Shown here piece after piece: positions 58,392-64,000 of a stretch of DNA of 64,000 nt. A program made the position numbers and the translations under genes. Under the pieces are notes generated by a model. That model ran no database searches and was not told the DNA's origin. It saw only the letters and a list, made by a program, of their open reading frames with translations. Origin of the DNA: Rhizobium oryzihabitans (lineage in GTDB: Bacteria > Pseudomonadota > Alphaproteobacteria > Rhizobiales > Rhizobiaceae); contig NZ_CP048635.1 in the NCBI RefSeq assembly GCF_010669145.1, positions 806,001 to 870,000 on the forward strand, written 5' to 3'. How positions within the stretch are numbered: the first letter of the stretch is position 1; every line of letters begins with the position of its first letter.

Positions 58392-58874
58392 ATGGAAGCC
58401 GTGACTCAGTCATCTCTCGCTCTTCCTCGCCTTTTTCGGCATATCACCCGTCTTTTTTCCGCAGCGGCATTGTTTCTGACCCCGTTTGTGTTCGTGGAGA
58501 CCGCCCATGCGGATTTCCGCGTCTGCAACAGCACGCAAAACCTCGTGGGGGTCGCAATCGGCTACCGGGCACAAAACGGCTGGGTCAGTGAAGGCTGGTG
58601 GCAGGTTCCCTCCTCTACCTGCGCAACGCTGATAGAGGGTGAGCTGCAGTCGCGTTATTATTATCTTTATGCCGAGGATGCCGCCCATGGCGGCCGCTGG
58701 ACCGGTGACGTCAACATGTGCGTGGCGGAAAACGAGTTCAAGATCGACGGCGTAGACGATTGTTATGCCCGCAGCTTCCAGAGAATGGGTTTCAAGGAAT
58801 ATGACACGGGCAGACAGGGTAGCTGGATGGTCCAGCTTTCCGATACGCCAGGCACACAGGGAAATCAAAACTGA
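58392..58874 (+). CDS. Exported DUF1036-family protein
   Basis: 160 aa with an N-terminal signal peptide (FSAAALFLTPFVFVETAHAD) and the DUF1036 core: FRVCNSTQNLVGVAIGYRAQ, then GWWQVPSSTCATLIEG and YYYLYAEDAAHGGRWTGD. Such proteins are periplasmic and of unknown role; they are often encoded just before pyk in rhizobia. Its stop overlaps the pyk ATG by 1 nt (TGATG), so the two are translationally coupled. Confidence 0.88.
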   Translation: MEAVTQSSLALPRLFRHITRLFSAAALFLTPFVFVETAHADFRVCNSTQNLVGVAIGYRAQNGWVSEGWWQVPSSTCATLIEGELQSRYYYLYAEDAAHGGRWTGDVNMCVAENEFKIDGVDDCYARSFQRMGFKEYDTGRQGSWMVQLSDTPGTQGNQN

Positions 58875-60313
58875 TGAAGCGTAACCGCAAAGTCAAAATT
58901 CTTGCAACTCTCGGCCCCGCCTCTTCCGAAGAGGCGATGATCGAGAAGCTGCATCTGGCCGGCGCCGATCTCTTCCGCATCAACATGAGCCATGCGAGCC
59001 ACGACGTGATGCGGACGCTCATTCAGCGTATCCGTTCGGTCGAGAGCCGCAACGGCCGTCCCATCGGCATTCTGGCCGACCTGCAGGGTCCCAAGCTGCG
59101 CGTCGGAAAATTCGCCGAAACCAAGGTCGATCTCGTTCCGGGCCAGACCTTCACGCTCGACAATAATGACGCCCCCGGCGACAACAGCCGCGTTTTCCTG
59201 CCGCACCCTGAAATTCTCGAAGCCGTCAAGCCTGGCCACCGCCTGCTGATCGACGACGGCAAGCTGCATCTGCGCGCTGAAAAATGCGACGGCAAGAGCA
59301 TCGTCACCACGGTCGTTTCCGGCACCCGGATTTCCGACCGCAAGGGCATCAGCCTGCCCGATACCCTGCTTGGCGTCGGCGTGCTGACCGATAAGGATCG
59401 CGTCGATCTCGATGCCGTTCTGGCGACCAATGAAGTGGACTGGGTTGCACTTTCCTTCGTCCAGCGTCCGGAAGACCTGGCCGAAGTCCGCAAGATTTCG
59501 CGCGGCCGCGTTGGCCTGATGTCCAAGATCGAGAAGCCGCAGGCGATCGAGCGGATCGAGGAAATCATCGAACTTTCCGACGCATTGATGGTCGCACGCG
59601 GCGATCTCGGTGTCGAAATGCCGCTGGAAGCAGTTCCGGGCATCCAGAAGCAACTGACGCGTGCCTGCCGTCGGGCCGGCAAGCCCGTCGTTGTCGCCAC
59701 CCAGATGCTGGAATCCATGATTACCGCACCGGTTCCGACCCGCGCCGAGGTGTCGGACGTCGCGACTGCCGTGTTCGAAGGCGCCGATGCCATCATGCTT
59801 TCGGCTGAATCGGCTTCCGGTGATTATCCGGTCGAAGCCGTGTCGACCATGGCATCCATCGCCAGCACGGTGGAACAGGATCCCTATTATTCCAACATCA
59901 TCTACGCGCAGCGCCCGCAGCCGGAAGCAACCGGCGCCGACGCGATTTCGCTTGCCGCCCGCCAGATTGCCGAAACGCTGAAGCTTGCGGCGATCGTCAC
60001 CTATACGTCCTCCGGCACGACGGGCCTGCGCGCCGCGCGTGAACGGCCGCAGGTTCCGATCATTGCGCTTTCGCCGATCATCCAGACCGCACGCCGCCTG
60101 TCTGTCGTATGGGGCCTGCACTGCGTCGTCACCGGCGATGCCAGCGATCTGGACGACATGGTGAACCGCGCTTGTCGCATCGTCGTTTCCGAAGGTTTCG
60201 GCAAGCCGGGCGAGCGCATCATCATCTCCGCCGGCGTACCACTCGGAACCCCCGGCGCAACCAATATGGTGCGCATCGCCTATATCGGTTCGGACGGCCA
60301 GAGCGGCGTCTGA
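58874..60313 (+). CDS. pyk: Pyruvate kinase
   Basis: Makes pyruvate and ATP from phosphoenolpyruvate. 479 aa: N-terminal KILATLGPASSEEAMIEKL, the active-site K in SKIEKPQAIERIEE, MVARGDLGVE, and VVATQMLESMI; C-terminal allosteric domain complete. Coupled to the upstream DUF1036 gene. Confidence 0.98.
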   Translation: MKRNRKVKILATLGPASSEEAMIEKLHLAGADLFRINMSHASHDVMRTLIQRIRSVESRNGRPIGILADLQGPKLRVGKFAETKVDLVPGQTFTLDNNDAPGDNSRVFLPHPEILEAVKPGHRLLIDDGKLHLRAEKCDGKSIVTTVVSGTRISDRKGISLPDTLLGVGVLTDKDRVDLDAVLATNEVDWVALSFVQRPEDLAEVRKISRGRVGLMSKIEKPQAIERIEEIIELSDALMVARGDLGVEMPLEAVPGIQKQLTRACRRAGKPVVVATQMLESMITAPVPTRAEVSDVATAVFEGADAIMLSAESASGDYPVEAVSTMASIASTVEQDPYYSNIIYAQRPQPEATGADAISLAARQIAETLKLAAIVTYTSSGTTGLRAARERPQVPIIALSPIIQTARRLSVVWGLHCVVTGDASDLDDMVNRACRIVVSEGFGKPGERIIISAGVPLGTPGATNMVRIAYIGSDGQSGV

Positions 60314-60332
60314 AGTCGGAACAAACCGTCAT

Positions 60333-60364
60333 AAAAAAACCCGCCGTTACCGGCGGGTTTTTTG
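60333..60364 (+). terminator. Rho-independent terminator after pyk
   Basis: AAACCCGCCG with its complement around loop TTAC, then TTTTTTG, about 20 nt past the stop. Confidence 0.92.
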
Positions 60365-60397
60365 TTGGCCTTTCGGCCGCATTACAACAGCTTGAGC

Positions 60398-62302
60398 TCA
60401 GTGCATTTTCACCGGCGTGCTGAAGCGGCTGGACTCGATTGCCGCAGCGCCCGGCCTGAAGCTTGCCGAGGTGGCAGAGGCCGACATGTCGTGGCTGAGC
60501 ATGCGGTTGGCGATAACGCGCGGCGCCTTCACCGAACGCCCGGTCGTACCCTTGTTCTGGTTGAGCGCCCAATCCGAGATCAGATCCTGCGTCAGACGGC
60601 CACCACCAACCATCGCCTGATGGGAAACAGCCGCATCCTGCTTGCTCGGGCGCGAGCCCTTGGTCGGCAAGCCGGCAGTGAGGCCACCATTGATGGCGGG
60701 CTTGAGGTCGAAAGCATCGCCGAAGCCCTGCTTCGGTTCTGCCTTGGCCGTTTCGGCCGGCGCTACCGTAACCTTGTGGTTGACAGCGGCCGGGAACGCA
60801 GCAGCTGTCGGAACGGCAGCCGATTGAACCTGAGAACGGGCAGCCTGACCGCTCTGTTCAAGAGCCGCCACCACTGTCGGCGAAAGCGTATCCTGCTGTG
60901 CGTCGGCGAGATCGTCTTCGCCTTCGGGGTCAGCATTGGCCGCTGCCAGCAGAGCTTCTGCGACTGCCGGGCGATTGGCGGGAACCGGAACGGAGGCAAG
61001 TTCACCGGTCGCAGCCGGGGTTGCGCCATCTGCCGAAGCCGTCAGGATCGATCCCTCGGCATCGCCTCTCATGCCACGCGGCCCGAGAAGTGTCGGCACG
61101 GGTACGGATACCTCGGCCAGATCGGCAAATTGCTGACGCTCAGCTGGAGCGGACGCCGGTGTCGGCGTTGTCGCAGCCTGCAGTGCATCCTGCGCAGCAT
61201 TGCGGGCAGGAGAATAAAGTGCAGTCGCAAGGCCGGTATTGGCCGGCTGATTGCCGAAGGCGGGACGAGCCGTTGGCAGCGGCGCATCGTTCACGCCAGG
61301 AAGAGATTGTGCGGAAGCAACGGCAATGGCCTGTTCCGGCTCGGGCGCTGCGGGCTGCGGAGCAGCCGGCCGTGCGACAGCCGGGCGTTCTGCGGGCTCC
61401 GGCGCTGCGATGCTATCCGGATCTTCGTCCTCATCGCCTCCACCGCCAAAGAGTGTCTGCAACAGCGTCTTGCGCTTGCCGCCGCCGGAAGAAGCAGGAC
61501 CGGAACCGGCGCTGGAAGCAACCTGGATAGAGGATGAGCTAACGCGCTTCTTGTAATCCGCCAGAGCCTGCTCGTAACCGGGAAGCGGCTTGCCGTCGGA
61601 GGGAAGATGCAGCGTATTGCCGTTCGGGAAGATGCGGACGAGTTCCTGGCGGCTCATGCGCGGCCAGGCACGAACGCCGCCGACATCCATGTGCACGAAG
61701 GGGGAACCGGAACTCGGATAGAAACCAACGCCGCCGATCTGCATCTGCATGCCGATTTCGCGCAGACGCGCCAGCTTCACGCCGGGTATGTAAAAATCCA
61801 TGGCCTTGCCGAGCATATGCTGGCTTTTTTCCGCGACACCCTTGGTGCGGGTGCGCAGGAGACCATTGGTCTCCGGCGAGCGGAAGGCCGAAACGACGTT
61901 GATGTAATCGGTCGCGCCGCTGCGGCGATAAACTTCCCAGACGAGATCGAACAGGCGCGGATCCATCCGTGTCGGCTGGTTGCGGCGCCAGTCACGCAGG
62001 AACCGGTTCAGCTCCTGCAGACCCTTCTGGTCGTATTTGCCATTGCGCTTGAAGGTGATGACCGCCTTCTCGCGTGTATGGATATAATACAGTTTAAGGC
62101 TGCGCGTCTCGGCGAAGGCTTCCGTCGCCGAGGCACCTACGAAAGGCATGGCGGCGAGCATCAGGCAGGCAAAGGTGACAGCGCGTGCCGACAGCTTCGT
62201 GCATATATCCTTGATCAAGCCGCGCGCGATCTTGGTCGACAGCGCGTTATTCCGATGCAGATATGGCAATTCGATCCCCGCCTGGAAGACAATTTCTGTC
62301 AC
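60398..62302 (-). CDS. DUF882 / peptidase M15-like envelope protein with long disordered tail
   Basis: 634 aa from a GTG start at 62302 (GAGG 4 nt upstream). A signal segment (AVTFACLMLAAMPFVGASAT) is followed by a DUF882/peptidase M15_2 domain at about residues 65-250: LKLYYIHTREKAVITFKRNG, then SAFRSPETNGLL, KSQHMLGKAMDF (His metal ligands) and PFVHMDVGG. After about residue 270, nearly 360 residues are Ala/Pro/Ser-rich and probably disordered. The domain resembles D-Ala-D-Ala carboxypeptidases acting on peptidoglycan. Monocistronic. Confidence 0.85.
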   Translation of the reverse strand: MTEIVFQAGIELPYLHRNNALSTKIARGLIKDICTKLSARAVTFACLMLAAMPFVGASATEAFAETRSLKLYYIHTREKAVITFKRNGKYDQKGLQELNRFLRDWRRNQPTRMDPRLFDLVWEVYRRSGATDYINVVSAFRSPETNGLLRTRTKGVAEKSQHMLGKAMDFYIPGVKLARLREIGMQMQIGGVGFYPSSGSPFVHMDVGGVRAWPRMSRQELVRIFPNGNTLHLPSDGKPLPGYEQALADYKKRVSSSSIQVASSAGSGPASSGGGKRKTLLQTLFGGGGDEDEDPDSIAAPEPAERPAVARPAAPQPAAPEPEQAIAVASAQSLPGVNDAPLPTARPAFGNQPANTGLATALYSPARNAAQDALQAATTPTPASAPAERQQFADLAEVSVPVPTLLGPRGMRGDAEGSILTASADGATPAATGELASVPVPANRPAVAEALLAAANADPEGEDDLADAQQDTLSPTVVAALEQSGQAARSQVQSAAVPTAAAFPAAVNHKVTVAPAETAKAEPKQGFGDAFDLKPAINGGLTAGLPTKGSRPSKQDAAVSHQAMVGGGRLTQDLISDWALNQNKGTTGRSVKAPRVIANRMLSHDMSASATSASFRPGAAAIESSRFSTPVKMH

Positions 62303-62478
62303 ATTGCCTCAAATGAACGTCAAATACGGTGACACGATGGCAAAATTGCCACACACATGCAACCTTCCTCTACATAGTGAATCAGCCACTAACAAGAGGT
62401 TTATAGACGGTAAGCGGATATCCTTGCTCAGAAGTTAACGAATCTCACGATCTGCCGGGGAATATGCCATTTGCGGCA

Positions 62479-64000
62479 TCAGGCGGCATCTCGAAGCGGA
62501 TCATCGGGATCGATGCCATAATCCTTCAGTTTTCGATAAAGCGTCGATCGCCCTATGCCGAGTTTCCGTGCGACCTGGCTCATCTGCCCGCGATAGAAAC
62601 GAAGGGCGAAGCGGATAAGCTCTTCCTCGATCTCCGCGAGTTTTCGGATATTGCCCGAATCGTCCATGCTGGAGATCAGGTTGCCTCCGCGGTAGATGGT
62701 CGTCGAAATATCCGCCGTATCCTCAAGAACGGCGTTAGTTTCGGCCAATGGCGGCGGCGGTGAATAGGCCGCGAGTTTCAGCGACGATCCAGACGGCGAC
62801 CGGATGGAATCTCCCGCATCATCCCCCGTTGCAAATTCCGGCAGTTGCAGCGCGATCTGCGGAAAATCGGAATCCGCCAGTTCCTCGCCCTGCGACAGCA
62901 CGACAGCGCGGAAAACGGCGTTTTCAAGCTGGCGGATATTGCCCGGCCAATCATAAGCCGTCAGCAGCGCCAGGGCGCTGGCGTCAAGGCCAACCGGATT
63001 GGGCAATTTCTGCTCCGCCGAAAAACGCTCGGCGAAAACCCGCGCCAGATGGGGAATATCCTCCTTGCGGCGGCGCAGCGCCGGAATGGTGATCGGGAAG
63101 ACGTTGAGGCGATAATAGAGATCCTCGCGGAAACGGCCTTCCTTCACCTCTTCGATAAGGTTCTTGTTGGTGGCGGAAATCAGCCGGACGTTGACCTTCT
63201 GGACCCGCGCGGAGCCGACGGTCTCGATTTCGCCCTGCTGAACCGCTCGCAGCAGCTTGACCTGAACGTCCAGCGGCAGATCGCCGATTTCATCAAGGAA
63301 CAGCGTTCCGCCATCCGCCTCCATGAATTTGCCGACATGTTTTTCCGTGGCACCCGTGAAAGCGCCCTTCTCGTGGCCGAAGAGAATGCTTTCGACCAGA
63401 TTGTGCGGGATAGCACCACAATTGACGGTGATGAATGGCTTGTTCGACCGGTCACCGGCCGACTGGATGGCGCGCGCGACCATTTCCTTGCCAACACCGG
63501 ATTCACCTTCCAACACCACGGGAATGCTGGACTGGGCGGCGCGTTGTGCGAGCTCGATGACCCTTAGCATTGCGGGGCTTGCGGAAACGATATCGGTAAA
63601 ATTCACTGCATTGCTCCGTCCGCGCCTGCCCGTGCGGGCCTTTGCCTCTCTCCTGTCGAGTTTGAGAGCATTGGAGATGGCGGCGCCGATCCTTTCCGGC
63701 GAGACCGGCTTGACGACGAAATCGAAGGCGCCGGCGCGCATGGCGTGCACGACAGTGTCGATGCCGCCCTGTCCCGTCTGGACAATGACGGGAACATCGG
63801 TACCAAGTTCACCCACGGCTTTCAAAAAGGTCAGGCCGTCCATTTCCGGCATCATAAGGTCGAGGACAACAACATTGATCTCGCCGCTATATTGCTTGAG
63901 CAGCTCCAGCCCCGCTTTGCCGTTTTCGGCAAGCAAGGCGAGATGCCCATAACGTTCCACCGCGTTTTTGAGCAGGCGGCGCTGGACAGGATCATCGTCT
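62479..64000 (-). CDS. Sigma-54-dependent response regulator, 5' end cut by window edge
   Basis: A gene that continues past the right edge; the frame stays open to 64000 (it reads DDDPVQRRLLKNAVER at the edge, the start of a receiver domain). Visible parts: the phosphorylated Asp in VVLDLMMPEMDGL, the AAA+ sigma-54 activator domain with Walker A GESGVGKE, the GAFTGA loop that contacts sigma-54, Walker B GTLFLDEIGDL, and a C-terminal Fis-type HTH (MSQVARKLGIGRSTLYRKLK). Its sensor kinase and target genes are not in the window. Confidence 0.9.
   Translation of the reverse strand, partial: DDDPVQRRLLKNAVERYGHLALLAENGKAGLELLKQYSGEINVVVLDLMMPEMDGLTFLKAVGELGTDVPVIVQTGQGGIDTVVHAMRAGAFDFVVKPVSPERIGAAISNALKLDRREAKARTGRRGRSNAVNFTDIVSASPAMLRVIELAQRAAQSSIPVVLEGESGVGKEMVARAIQSAGDRSNKPFITVNCGAIPHNLVESILFGHEKGAFTGATEKHVGKFMEADGGTLFLDEIGDLPLDVQVKLLRAVQQGEIETVGSARVQKVNVRLISATNKNLIEEVKEGRFREDLYYRLNVFPITIPALRRRKEDIPHLARVFAERFSAEQKLPNPVGLDASALALLTAYDWPGNIRQLENAVFRAVVLSQGEELADSDFPQIALQLPEFATGDDAGDSIRSPSGSSLKLAAYSPPPPLAETNAVLEDTADISTTIYRGGNLISSMDDSGNIRKLAEIEEELIRFALRFYRGQMSQVARKLGIGRSTLYRKLKDYGIDPDDPLRDAA

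Overview
The window reads as chromosomal core DNA of a Rhizobiales alphaproteobacterium, most likely the Agrobacterium/Rhizobium group. This rests on gene order (tol-pal with ftsH and glmM, tkt-gap-pgk-fba, zapA next to 6S RNA), on alphaproteobacterial families (RcdA, GapR, DUF4164, DUF1192, DUF1244, DUF465, DUF1036, DUF882), on CtrA-type TTAA-N7-TTAA boxes and on high GC. From memory the order resembles the second (linear) chromosome of A. tumefaciens C58, which I could not check. I see no tRNA, rRNA, IS element, prophage or CRISPR array.

Layout. 1-11 kb, minus strand: a partial Tim44-like membrane protein, serC-serA (serine synthesis) with a structured leader, an outer-membrane beta-barrel, glmM, ftsH with a heat-shock-type promoter, and tilS. 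10-16.3 kb: the Tol-Pal envelope machine (ybgC, tolQ, tolR, tolA, tolB, pal, cpoB). 16.3-21.8 kb: two Nudix hydrolases, a DinB-like protein, a metallophosphoesterase, and ruvCAB with a VapBC-type toxin-antitoxin pair lodged between ruvA and ruvB. Most joints in this stretch are 4-nt stop/start overlaps. 22-32 kb: a chemoreceptor, a broken luciferase-like oxidoreductase, yebC, small metabolic enzymes, ymdB, 5-formyl-THF cyclo-ligase, a CBS/CorC transporter-like protein, 6S RNA, zapA and DUF4164.

32-40.5 kb: central carbon metabolism on the plus strand (tkt, gap, pgk, class I fba), interrupted by a K+/H+ antiporter; a 27-bp palindrome precedes fba. 40.5-43.3 kb: a 51-aa membrane protein, an MFS transporter, DUF1192, then rcdA, the adaptor for CtrA degradation, behind two CtrA boxes and a candidate small RNA. 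43.4-53.3 kb: rpmE, an ABC exporter, an FAD dehydrogenase, a non-flagellar MotA/MotB-like pair, suhB, an SEL1-repeat protein, a thiE-like gene and a TauE-type exporter. 53.4-64 kb: two small DUF465 proteins, purE-purK, zinc-free L36, a TPR protein, gapR, DUF1244, N-formylglutamate amidohydrolase, DUF1036-pyk, a DUF882 peptidase-like protein and a partial sigma-54 response regulator.

Three genes (tolA, cpoB and the luciferase-like oxidoreductase) are each broken by what looks like one missing base in a C/G run. The shared pattern suggests homopolymer under-calling in the assembly rather than real gene loss. I found no wholly new multi-gene system. The best leads are the CtrA-controlled sRNA/rcdA region, the toxin-antitoxin pair inside ruvCAB, the fba operator and the non-flagellar proton-channel pair.
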